DNA from: CAYOWQ01 sp964407695
Lineage (GTDB): Bacteria; Planctomycetota; Phycisphaerae; Phycisphaerales; SM1A02
Direction: 5' to 3'
NCBI GenBank assembly: GCA_964407695.1
Contig: CAYOWQ010000002.1
Span: forward strand, 310,001 to 374,000
DNA length: 64,000 bases
The translations under genes were made by a program, and so were the position numbers. This document shows, piece after piece, positions 50,220 through 58,299 of this stretch (within the stretch, counting starts at the first letter, position 1; each line of letters opens with the position of its first letter). Below the pieces are notes generated by a model. It ran no database searches, was not told where the DNA came from, and was given only the letters and a program-made list of their open reading frames with translations.

Positions 50220-51446
50220 TTAAGGCTTCGTTTGCGCCATCACCGTTTCGCGATATGGAGCCTGTTCCGGCCGTAGGCCCTTCTCGCACTCCTGCAACGT
50301 CAGCAGTCCATACGCCGCTCCGTAGCACTTGTGATATCCGTAGAGCGGAAAGTCGAACCATGCGCCGTCCGGATCCTGCAGCTCGATCATGCTTCCAGCC
50401 AGCCACGCCGCATACGCTGCGCGATCCGGATCAGCGAGTCGATTCAGCACGCGCCCGGCGTAGTAATGCCCAAAGAGATAGTAGTACCCCGCAGTCGAGT
50501 ACCACGCCTCGTGGGGATACGGCCGACCCTTCCCGATCAGAATGAATCGATGTTCCTCCTTGAGATTCTCAAGGCCCTGACGCAGTGTCGCAAGGTCCAT
50601 CGGGCGGCCGTAGAGGGCCAACGCCAAATTGCATGGCTGGCTCCGGCCGAGCGACCCCTTCACACGGTTATAGAGAGCACCAGGATGAAGCTCGTTGTAG
50701 GTCCCGTAGGCGTATGCCCCCGATGGCAAACGCATGCGCTCCAGGGCAAAAAGTGCATCCGGCACCAACCCCGGATCAAGCTCAATTCCCGCTTCAGACG
50801 CATGCCAGGCGGCGATGAGGACCGCCGCCGTGTTGAAACTGGTTGAAAGATCGCCCGTTGGGGTCTGCAACGAGTGGCCGAAGTCGTAGTAGCCAAAACC
50901 CCCATTGGCGCCCTGCTGCTGTCGCAGAATGTCGGCCTCACGCTGGGCGATTGAACGAATCGTCTCGGCCCGATCGGCGAAACGTTCATCCACCAACAGC
51001 ATCGACAGGACCTGAAGCAGATACGTGTGCGTCCACGTGTCGTAGAAGGTCTGTCCTGTCGCCCGGCCAACCGCCGGTGTCGTGATCAAGTACTCGATGC
51101 CCCGGTCAATGGCCTCTCTGGCATCCACGATCGATTTCGACGGCTCAATCAGGCTCATGACACAGAGCGCGCTCGTCGCCACGCCGAACGCCCGATGCGA
51201 CGCCACGGTATCGAGATAAATCTCCCCTGGGCGAGCAGATTCGAACGATCCCCACGAACCATCTGCGTTCTGGTGCGTGATCAGAAACCCGAGCCCTCGC
51301 GATGCGGAATCATCCATTCGCACCGACAACGGACGATCATCCAATGTCGCCGCGTCCGGAGCGCCGCTCACGAGGGGCGGAGGCCCAGCGCAACCGACCA
51401 ATTGCAGCAGCACGACCCCGATGACGACAGTCGCAATGAATTTCAT
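50220..51446 (-). CDS. Lipoprotein with prenyltransferase/squalene-cyclase-like repeats
   Basis: A 408-residue lipoprotein (lipobox QLVGC, Cys19). The body has helical repeats of the alpha/alpha-toroid kind: RGLGFLITHQNADGSWGSF, RGIEYLITT, QQQGANGGFGYYDFG and GSMIELQDPDGAWFDFPLYG, each with the (Q/N)xxDGxW-type QW motif. No DxDD catalytic aspartates are seen, so it is more likely a binding or structural protein than a cyclase. It starts inside the stop of the membrane-fusion gene (ATGA), so the two form a unit. Confidence 0.8.
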   Translation of the reverse strand: MKFIATVVIGVVLLQLVGCAGPPPLVSGAPDAATLDDRPLSVRMDDSASRGLGFLITHQNADGSWGSFESARPGEIYLDTVASHRAFGVATSALCVMSLIEPSKSIVDAREAIDRGIEYLITTPAVGRATGQTFYDTWTHTYLLQVLSMLLVDERFADRAETIRSIAQREADILRQQQGANGGFGYYDFGHSLQTPTGDLSTSFNTAAVLIAAWHASEAGIELDPGLVPDALFALERMRLPSGAYAYGTYNELHPGALYNRVKGSLGRSQPCNLALALYGRPMDLATLRQGLENLKEEHRFILIGKGRPYPHEAWYSTAGYYYLFGHYYAGRVLNRLADPDRAAYAAWLAGSMIELQDPDGAWFDFPLYGYHKCYGAAYGLLTLQECEKGLRPEQAPYRETVMAQTKP

Positions 51447-52819
51447 GGCTTCTCGTCCGGGACCACCACAACATCACCGGCCTCAAGACCGCGAAGAATC
51501 TGCACCCGATCGCCCGAAGTCTGTCCCACCGCGACCTCGCGTGTTTCGACGCCCGAGGCAGTCTTTACCTGACAGCTCGAGACGCCATCCTTGGTCGCGA
51601 CCGCTCTGCTCGGTACCGATAACACCTTCTCCAACACCCGAGTGAACTCCACCCTGCACGGCATCCCCTGCCGATGAAGTTCGTGCCGGCCGCGAAGCGT
51701 CACCGTCGTTGCAAGCATCCCGTCGCCGCCGGCCACCGGAGAAATCTCTCCCACGGATCCGGGCACATCGGCTTCCGGAAGCCCCTTGATTTCCACCCTC
51801 CCGTCCATGCCCGCGGCCAGAATCCGCAGGTCGGCGGGCGCCACGCTGAGCTTGACTTCAAAATCGTCACCCGAGTAGACCTCCGCAAGGTCCTGCCGGC
51901 CTGAAACCGAGTCGCCCACCGCAACGCCAAGCGGCGACATCACACCCGCCATCGGCGCGTTCAGCGTCAATCCAGCCTCGTCGGCTCGAAGCTTTGCCAG
52001 GCGTGCTTCCGCATCGCGCACGGCTCTTTCGGCATTGACCATGTCCTGAACTCGACGGGCCTCGGCAATGGCTCCCACCCGCTTCGCATGCTCCAATTCC
52101 ACCTTCGCCCACCGGGCGCCGTCCTCAACATCCTTCTGACGAACCGGATAGTGCGTCTCCATCAGCAATTTTCGATCCGCCTGGGTCAGCTCGAGATACT
52201 CGATGGCCATCTTCAAGCCACGGCGGGCGCGCTCCAGCACGATGTCCTTCGTACCGGTCGCCAGCGTGGTGCCCTTGTACATGGCCTCAAGCTGCTCAAG
52301 CTCTTCCTTCTGGTCATCCACGTTGTTCTGGCTGTTCTGGAGTCCAAGCTCCGATTGCTTCAACTGTTTCGGCCCGTCAAATTCCATGAAAACCTTCAGC
52401 GCCCGCTGAGCCGCGGCATAGTTCTTCTCCGCCTGCTCCATGGAGATCGCCGCCGACTCGCGCGCCATCTCCTGCTCCTGCCGTGTCCATTCAAGCCGCT
52501 TCCGAGCATCCTCGAGCGACTCGGTCGCATTTCGCAGATCGTCCGAAATCGACTTCGCTTCAAGCCTTACAATCGGTTGCCCGGCGTTCACCCTTCCCGA
52601 ACGCACAAGAACTTCCTTGACCACAAGCCCGCCCCCATACGCCTCCGGCGCATAGCGGATCGGTGCGTGGGTCTTGGCCTGCAGGGTGCCGTCTCGCTCC
52701 ACCTCCACCTTGAACGACCCTTGGGTCACTTCGGCCGTGCTCTCTGCCAACGCTGCCACCGAAACAACGCCCGAGAACAATCCCGCGCTCACGACTCCCG
52801 CCACCAGGACTCGATGCAT
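51443..52819 (-). CDS. HlyD/RND-type periplasmic adaptor (membrane-fusion protein)
   Basis: A 458-residue exported adaptor. A signal peptide (MHRVLVAGVVSAGLFSGVVSVAALA) is followed by a beta-barrel/lipoyl start (GSFKVEVERDGTLQAKTHAPIRY). A long coiled coil spans about 90-290, rich in E, Q, K and A (ESLEDARKRLEWTRQEQEMARES; ARLAKLRADEAG). The second lipoyl half (LNAPMAGVMSPLGVAVGDSV) and the barrel/MP domain come after it. AAGGAG lies 6 bp before the ATG at 52819. No inner-membrane pump or ABC transporter gene is next to it; its only partner is the toroid lipoprotein. Confidence 0.88.
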   Translation of the reverse strand: MHRVLVAGVVSAGLFSGVVSVAALAESTAEVTQGSFKVEVERDGTLQAKTHAPIRYAPEAYGGGLVVKEVLVRSGRVNAGQPIVRLEAKSISDDLRNATESLEDARKRLEWTRQEQEMARESAAISMEQAEKNYAAAQRALKVFMEFDGPKQLKQSELGLQNSQNNVDDQKEELEQLEAMYKGTTLATGTKDIVLERARRGLKMAIEYLELTQADRKLLMETHYPVRQKDVEDGARWAKVELEHAKRVGAIAEARRVQDMVNAERAVRDAEARLAKLRADEAGLTLNAPMAGVMSPLGVAVGDSVSGRQDLAEVYSGDDFEVKLSVAPADLRILAAGMDGRVEIKGLPEADVPGSVGEISPVAGGDGMLATTVTLRGRHELHRQGMPCRVEFTRVLEKVLSVPSRAVATKDGVSSCQVKTASGVETREVAVGQTSGDRVQILRGLEAGDVVVVPDEKP

Positions 52820-52985
52820 CACATGCTCCTTTTCATGGGGTGCTTCCTCTTCACCCAGCCCCATCCTACCGCGAGAATCGAGAGGCGCTGCATCATTCGG
52901 CGGGCCCGGGCGTTCAAGTCGCGAGCATCGCCGGATCGATGCTGAAACGGTCGTCTATGCTTGCCTGACCACTCCAGAGGCCCAA

Positions 52986-54653
52986 ATGCCCGAAGCCCCG
53001 ACCCATACGCCTTCCCGACCCATCGCGCCTCCAGCTATCATCGGCACCCTCCTTTGCCGATTCGCCGTTCCCGTCTGGGTGCTCATCGGAGCCGCCTTCA
53101 AACTGCGGGAGCGAAATCCCAAGCTCCTTCCCGAGCCCGTTCGCGAGTCCGCCTTCTGGATCTTCGACAAGTTCAATCAAAATCTTGACGGTGGCGACGT
53201 TCTCCTCTTCACCCTCCGTTTCCTTGTCGCCGTCGAGATCATCCTCGCCTGCACCATGATCTTCATCGGTCGCCTCTCCCGCACCGCGGCCATCTTCACC
53301 CTGCTCGTCTTCGTGACCATCCTCACTCTGGTCCTCTACAAGGAGGTCGATAAGGCCGGGTTTTCCAAAGGCGTTTTCGAAGGCAGTTGCGGTTGCTTCG
53401 GCTCCTCCGGTCCCAAGCCCTATGTCATGTTCCTTGTCGATTGCGCACTCTTGTTCGGAGTGATCATGTTCAAGCCCATTCGTACTCGTTTTGCCCCGGC
53501 GAAATCTCTCGGCATACTCGCGATCTCCACGGCGGCAGCCTTCGGCATTGCCTTCGGCATTCCCGACAGGCAGGTCAATGCCATGCCCGAGACCCCGCCG
53601 GCCACGACCGGCGACCAGCCTCCGGCGACCGCTCCCAAAGCTCCGTCAGGTCCGGCGACCGCCGCGAGCCCCGATGCCAAGCCCTGGCCCGTAGCGCCGA
53701 AGCTCAAGAGCAACTACTTCGAGAAGTGGGAGAAGACCTGGCCAAACACTCGGCTTGATTCCCACGCCCTTGCGCTCCAGATCAGCCGGCCGATGCCCGC
53801 CGACATCAATTCCGGGACGTGGTACATCGTCTTCTACCGAGACGACTGCGATGTCTGCCATGCGCTACTCTCCAACCCGTTCTTCAAGGGCGAGAACGCC
53901 AAGCGCACCATCGCCGCCCGATTCCCGGATTCCACCGAGAAGCCGCTCCCCTTCCCCTGCAAGGATTGCCTCCGACACGACCTTCCCAAGGGACCCGGCT
54001 ACGTCATCACCACCCCGGTGCTCGTCAAGGTGATCGACGGCATCGTCGTCTCCGTCTGCACCGATACCGAGGACGAAGCCAAGCTCAAGCAGGCCCTGGA
54101 CGCCAAGCTTGAAGGGTCGGGTCCGGCGGGCAATGGCGGTTCGCCGCAGCCGAATTCCGACGCACCGAAAAACGCCGCCGGTGCTGCGTCCGCAACCGGG
54201 CCCAGACCTTGGCCGCCCGCACCCACCGATATCAACTCGACCTTCTCCGAGAAATTCGAGACCTGGATGGGCCAGCGGCTGGACTCCAAACCGCTCGCGC
54301 TCCTGATCAGCCGGCCGCTCCCTGCCGACATCAACCAGGGCGTGTGGTACGTGATGTTCTTCCGGGGCGATTGCGACCATTGCCACGAGCTCCTCGAGTA
54401 TTACATCGCGCCCGACCCCGCCATTGCGTCGCGCACCATCGTCACCCGTGTGCCCGACACCGATCCCAACAACGACCTTGCGTTCCCCTGCCCCGATTGC
54501 AAGCTCCACGTCCTGCCCGGCAGCGAAGATTCACCACCGTACTACGTCTTCTCGACTCCGGTCCTTCTGAAGGTCATCGACGGCGTCGTCAAGGGCGTCT
54601 GCACTGACAGCGAAGATGGTGCCCAGGTTGATGCCTGCCTCAACGCCCAGTGA
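52986..54653 (+). CDS. MauE/DoxX-like membrane protein with duplicated two-CxxC redox domain
   Basis: A 555-residue membrane protein. The first ~190 residues hold four or so hydrophobic helices with the MauE/DoxX-type GSCGCFG motif. Two copies of an extracytoplasmic domain of about 145 residues follow. Copy 1 has CDVC (288-291), CKDC (325-328) and the closing VKVIDGIVVSVCTDTEDE; copy 2 has CDHC (463-466), CPDC (502-505) and LKVIDGVVKGVCTDSEDG. The shared phrase LALxISRPxPADIN begins each. A thioredoxin-like fold is likely, from strand-helix pattern plus a TPVLxKVIDG cis-Pro-like strand. GAGG lies 6 bp before the ATG. It is 3 bp from the next gene. Confidence 0.82.
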   Translation: MPEAPTHTPSRPIAPPAIIGTLLCRFAVPVWVLIGAAFKLRERNPKLLPEPVRESAFWIFDKFNQNLDGGDVLLFTLRFLVAVEIILACTMIFIGRLSRTAAIFTLLVFVTILTLVLYKEVDKAGFSKGVFEGSCGCFGSSGPKPYVMFLVDCALLFGVIMFKPIRTRFAPAKSLGILAISTAAAFGIAFGIPDRQVNAMPETPPATTGDQPPATAPKAPSGPATAASPDAKPWPVAPKLKSNYFEKWEKTWPNTRLDSHALALQISRPMPADINSGTWYIVFYRDDCDVCHALLSNPFFKGENAKRTIAARFPDSTEKPLPFPCKDCLRHDLPKGPGYVITTPVLVKVIDGIVVSVCTDTEDEAKLKQALDAKLEGSGPAGNGGSPQPNSDAPKNAAGAASATGPRPWPPAPTDINSTFSEKFETWMGQRLDSKPLALLISRPLPADINQGVWYVMFFRGDCDHCHELLEYYIAPDPAIASRTIVTRVPDTDPNNDLAFPCPDCKLHVLPGSEDSPPYYVFSTPVLLKVIDGVVKGVCTDSEDGAQVDACLNAQ

Positions 54654-54656
54654 ATC

Positions 54657-55601
54657 ATGAGTGACCCTGCGTCGGGCGCTGAGCAGGTCCGTCGCGATTG
54701 GATCGGCGCGATCGCCTGCATCTGGCTCGCCCTTGTCATCATCGGGCTCGCCCTGAACGCCGATGTTGCCGTCATTCCCGAGTGGATCATTCGACCGCTC
54801 ATGCTGTCGCAAGACGGCGCTGCGCTGGCCTTTCGCTTCCAATTGTTCTTCCTTGCCGCTCTGACCGGCTTCGCCTTCACGCGCAACCTGCCGCGACGGC
54901 TCGCACTCTACGCGGCGTTCGGATGGCTGGCCTTTACCGACCTCGCCTCGTGGTCGGGCGGCGCGCAGCGCTCTGCCGTGGTTCTCACTGTTCCCGTGGC
55001 GCCATGGATCACCGGCCTCCTCCATGTCGTCTGGCTCGTGTTGCTCTCACGCACATCGCCGCGTCATGCTCGCCGATTCCGCCTGTCGCCCGCGTGGTCC
55101 ATCGCGACGTGGATTCTGGTCCTCACCGTCGCCGGCGGCATCGGCGGCCGACTCGATGTCCGCATCCTGAACCCCGTTCGCGCCCTGAACTCCGGTGCCG
55201 CTGCGGAACGGATCGACCTGCAGGATTGGATCGGCCGATCATTCGACTCCACTTCCATCGCACACAGCCTTCCCTCGCTTCAATCCCTGCCAGCCGCCCA
55301 TCAGCGCATTTATCTTCTGATCCACCCCGGCTGCGGCCGTTGCCTCGAAGCGTTCGATCTCTATTACAACGAATTCTCGGCGGCCGACCTTGTCGTCATC
55401 AATATCGATCCCCTGCCTGCCGACTCAAGTGAGCCCAAGGTCTCCGAGCTGATGCCCTCGGCCAGGGAATTCACCCTTCCTCAGGATCGCCTCTGGATCG
55501 TCGACACCCCCGCGATTCTGATCGTCACCGACGGCGTCGTGACCTGCGCTGCAGCCCCCGACCTTGAGCCCTGCTTCAACGCGACGTCGCCCGGCGGATA
55601 A
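54657..55601 (+). CDS. Membrane protein with CGRC thiol motif, partner of the preceding gene
   Basis: A 314-residue protein with about five hydrophobic helices (AIACIWLALVIIGLALNADV; QLFFLAALTGFAF; VVLTVPVAPWITGLLHVVWLVLL; WILVLTVAGGIGG). After them comes a soluble ~110-residue domain with YLLIHPGCGRCLEAFDLYYNE, a thioredoxin-like CxxC in the right place after a strand, then DTPAILIVTDGVVT. It is 3 bp behind the duplicated-CxxC protein and the two probably form a thiol relay across the membrane. It converges with the copper ATPase, overlapping it by 26 bp. Confidence 0.8.
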   Translation: MSDPASGAEQVRRDWIGAIACIWLALVIIGLALNADVAVIPEWIIRPLMLSQDGAALAFRFQLFFLAALTGFAFTRNLPRRLALYAAFGWLAFTDLASWSGGAQRSAVVLTVPVAPWITGLLHVVWLVLLSRTSPRHARRFRLSPAWSIATWILVLTVAGGIGGRLDVRILNPVRALNSGAAAERIDLQDWIGRSFDSTSIAHSLPSLQSLPAAHQRIYLLIHPGCGRCLEAFDLYYNEFSAADLVVINIDPLPADSSEPKVSELMPSAREFTLPQDRLWIVDTPAILIVTDGVVTCAAAPDLEPCFNATSPGG

Positions 55602-57738
55602 CGCCCCGCAATCGCAGCGCATTCCCCACCACCGTCACATCCGAAAGTGCCATCGCCGCCGCAGCGATGAGCGGCCCATGCGCACCCAGCAACCCCAGCG
55701 CTGCGGCCGGAATCGCCGCCACGTTGTAAAGGAACGCGAAGAACAGATTCTGACGGATCACACGCAGGGTTTCACGCGAGAGCACCACGAGGTCCGCGAC
55801 GGCCATGACTCGATCGCCCGGAATGACCACCTCGGCGGACTCAATGGCGGTGTTTGTGCCCGACGCCAGCGCGACTCCCAAGTCCGACGCAGCCATCGCC
55901 GCAGCATCGTTCACCCCGTCGCCCACCATCATGGTCGCCTGACCCAACGATTCAACTCTCTCCACCTTGCTCTGCGGGGTGGCCTCGGCCACCACGTTCG
56001 CCTCATCAATTCCGGCCTCTCGCGCCAATCGCCTCGCCACAGCCTCGCGATCGCCCGACAGCAGCATCACACTCAATCCCATCGATCGAAGTGATGCCAC
56101 CGCATCCTTCGAGTCCGGGCGAATCACATCCTCAAGGGTCATCGTCCCCGCTTCTTCACCGTTCACTCGAACCCGGCACGTCGCCACATCATCACGCAGG
56201 ACCTCAACCTTGCTCGCGCCAACCGTCCCGCGCACCCCGTGCCCCGGAATCGATTCAAAGGACTCCACGTCCTCAATCTCGATCCCGGCGTCTCTCGCCT
56301 TGGCCACGACCGCCCGCGCAATCGGGTGCTCACTTGGCGCCTCCACCGCGGCCGCCAGCCTCAGCAACTCCTCCTTTGCAACGCGGCCACTCGCCTCAAT
56401 GGTGCGCACCGTCAAGCGACCGATGGTCAATGTTCCGGTCTTGTCAAACACGACGGTCTTCACCGCCCCCGCCCGCTCCAGCGCGCCCGCGGACTTCACC
56501 AGAATGCCGCGCCGGCTCGCCTCGCCCGCTCCCACCATCACGGCCATGGGCGTCGCCAACCCCAACGCGCACGGGCAGGAAATGATCAACACCGTCACCG
56601 CCGAAACCATCCCTGTCATGGCATCGCCGGCAACCAACCACCAACCCAGCACTGTCGCTGCCGCCACCCCCAGCACCACCGGCACAAAGATGCCTGCCAC
56701 GCGATCCGCCAATCGCTGAATACCTGCCTTGCTTGATTGCGCCCGCTGCACCATGTCCGCGATGCGCGAGATCGTCGTATCCTCGCCCGTCGTTGTCGCC
56801 CTCACCACCAATCGGCCCGTGGTGTTCAGCGCACCCGCGGGAACCTGATCTCCAACACTGCGTTCAACCGGAACCGATTCACCCGTGATCACCGATTCGT
56901 CCAGCGCCGACTCACCCTCGACAACCTCGCCGTCGACGGCCACCCGCGCTCCCGGACGAATCAGCATTCGGTCGCCCGGTTTCACCGCCCATGCTTCCAC
57001 CACTCGCGACCCGTCGTCGTCCAGCACTTCAACCTCATCCGGCTGCAGTGTCAGCAGACTTCGCACGGCGTCCCCCGCCTTCGCCGTGGCCCGCGCTTCC
57101 ATCCAGTGGCCCACGCTGATGATGCTCAACAGCGCAGCTGCCTCGGTGAAATACGTTGGCGCCTCCATCGCTCGACCCGACTGCTGCAGGATGAAGACCG
57201 CCATCGATTGAACCCACGCCGTCCCCGCACCCAGCGTGATTAACGTGTCCATGTTGGTGGTCCAGCGCCTGGCGGCCCCCCACGCTGACTTCAGGAACCC
57301 CCAACCCACCAGAACGACGACCGCGGTGGACCCCGCCAGCATCAATCCCTGCATCCATCCCGGATGCCAGTGCGCTGCCGTCGCGATCCAATGCAGCGCC
57401 TCCAGCGGGGCCCAGATCGACAGCCCCACAATCGCCCGCCGCTTCCATTGTCGCTCCGCCCGGGCCTGACGCTGCTCGATGTCTGCTTTCATCTCCCGCA
57501 TGGCGGGCCGGTTCAACACCGCCTCTGCACTGAACCCCCGTCCCTCAATCGCCCGGATGATTGAGTTCGGCTCCAGTCCAACTCCCTCAACCGTCGCCAT
57601 CCCATCCAACACACTCACCGACGCACTTTTCACCCCCGGCGTCGATTCAACTGCCTGCTGGACCTTCACCGCACACCCCGCACACTCCATTCCCCCCACC
57701 TTGAAACGGATCTCGCCGGATGCAGTCTGGGCAGCCAT
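55576..57738 (-). CDS. Copper-exporting P1B-type ATPase (CopA-like)
   Basis: A 720-residue heavy-metal pump. One N-terminal HMA domain carries GMECAGCAVKV. The membrane part includes the CPC metal site (SCPCALGLATPMAV), which points to monovalent copper or silver. The phosphorylation motif is DKTGTLT and the hinge GDGVNDAAAM; SEHPIARAV is the HP nucleotide motif. The start at 57738 (MAAQTAS) was chosen over 57771, which adds 11 residues without homology. There is no CopZ or CueR/CopY-like regulator beside it. The convergent neighbours are thiol-redox membrane proteins, so a shared role in copper or cysteine handling is possible but unproven. Confidence 0.95.
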   Translation of the reverse strand: MAAQTASGEIRFKVGGMECAGCAVKVQQAVESTPGVKSASVSVLDGMATVEGVGLEPNSIIRAIEGRGFSAEAVLNRPAMREMKADIEQRQARAERQWKRRAIVGLSIWAPLEALHWIATAAHWHPGWMQGLMLAGSTAVVVLVGWGFLKSAWGAARRWTTNMDTLITLGAGTAWVQSMAVFILQQSGRAMEAPTYFTEAAALLSIISVGHWMEARATAKAGDAVRSLLTLQPDEVEVLDDDGSRVVEAWAVKPGDRMLIRPGARVAVDGEVVEGESALDESVITGESVPVERSVGDQVPAGALNTTGRLVVRATTTGEDTTISRIADMVQRAQSSKAGIQRLADRVAGIFVPVVLGVAAATVLGWWLVAGDAMTGMVSAVTVLIISCPCALGLATPMAVMVGAGEASRRGILVKSAGALERAGAVKTVVFDKTGTLTIGRLTVRTIEASGRVAKEELLRLAAAVEAPSEHPIARAVVAKARDAGIEIEDVESFESIPGHGVRGTVGASKVEVLRDDVATCRVRVNGEEAGTMTLEDVIRPDSKDAVASLRSMGLSVMLLSGDREAVARRLAREAGIDEANVVAEATPQSKVERVESLGQATMMVGDGVNDAAAMAASDLGVALASGTNTAIESAEVVIPGDRVMAVADLVVLSRETLRVIRQNLFFAFLYNVAAIPAAALGLLGAHGPLIAAAAMALSDVTVVGNALRLRGVIRRATSR

Positions 57739-57833
57739 TCCACATAATATGCCCCGACCCGGCCCCAACATTTCTCGACCAAGTCACTTGCCCCACCCCT
57801 TGTCCCCGCCGATACTTATCATTCCGCCTCGCC

Positions 57834-58205
57834 ATGAACTCCCCAGTGGCCAAACCAGCGACCCCGAGCCGTCCGTGGAACCCCTCCACGGCCACTGCTG
57901 TTCTCTTGGTCCTGACCATCCTGGCCCTGAGCCCGGTTTCGACTCGGCCGCCGTCCGGGGACGATTCTGAAGGGTGGACGGATTCAAGCCTTGCGATTCG
58001 CGTGGTTGTGGCCATGTCGGTCGCCGCACGCGAATGGACCAATCCTTCCAGTGCTCGCGGATTTGACGCCCTTCTGAATCAAGCGCCGATCGACCGCCTT
58101 CCGGCGGCACCGTTCGTTGCGGCCGCGTCGTCATTCGCCGGGCCGCCTCCCCGCGGCCTGGATGTTTCAGAACATCTGCTCGACCTCCCACCTCCGACGG
58201 CCTGA
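57834..58205 (+). CDS. Small membrane or exported protein, unknown
   Basis: A 123-residue frame starting MNSPVAKPATPSRPWN, with one hydrophobic segment (TATAVLLVLTILALSPV) near the N-terminus and no recognised domain afterwards. It ends 94 bp before secA on the same strand. Codon use looks like that of real genes around it, but no homology could be recognised. It could be a secA-linked leader protein, comparable only by position to SecM; no arrest motif was seen. Moderate confidence that it is a gene. Confidence 0.5.
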   Translation: MNSPVAKPATPSRPWNPSTATAVLLVLTILALSPVSTRPPSGDDSEGWTDSSLAIRVVVAMSVAAREWTNPSSARGFDALLNQAPIDRLPAAPFVAAASSFAGPPPRGLDVSEHLLDLPPPTA

Positions 58206-58299
58206 CACACGCCATCCGCCTCGCGGATCTTGTTGTCAATTCATCCCGTCGTTTCATCTCACAATCCAGTTCCCCTCGATTCTCCAAAAGAGGTCCCCC

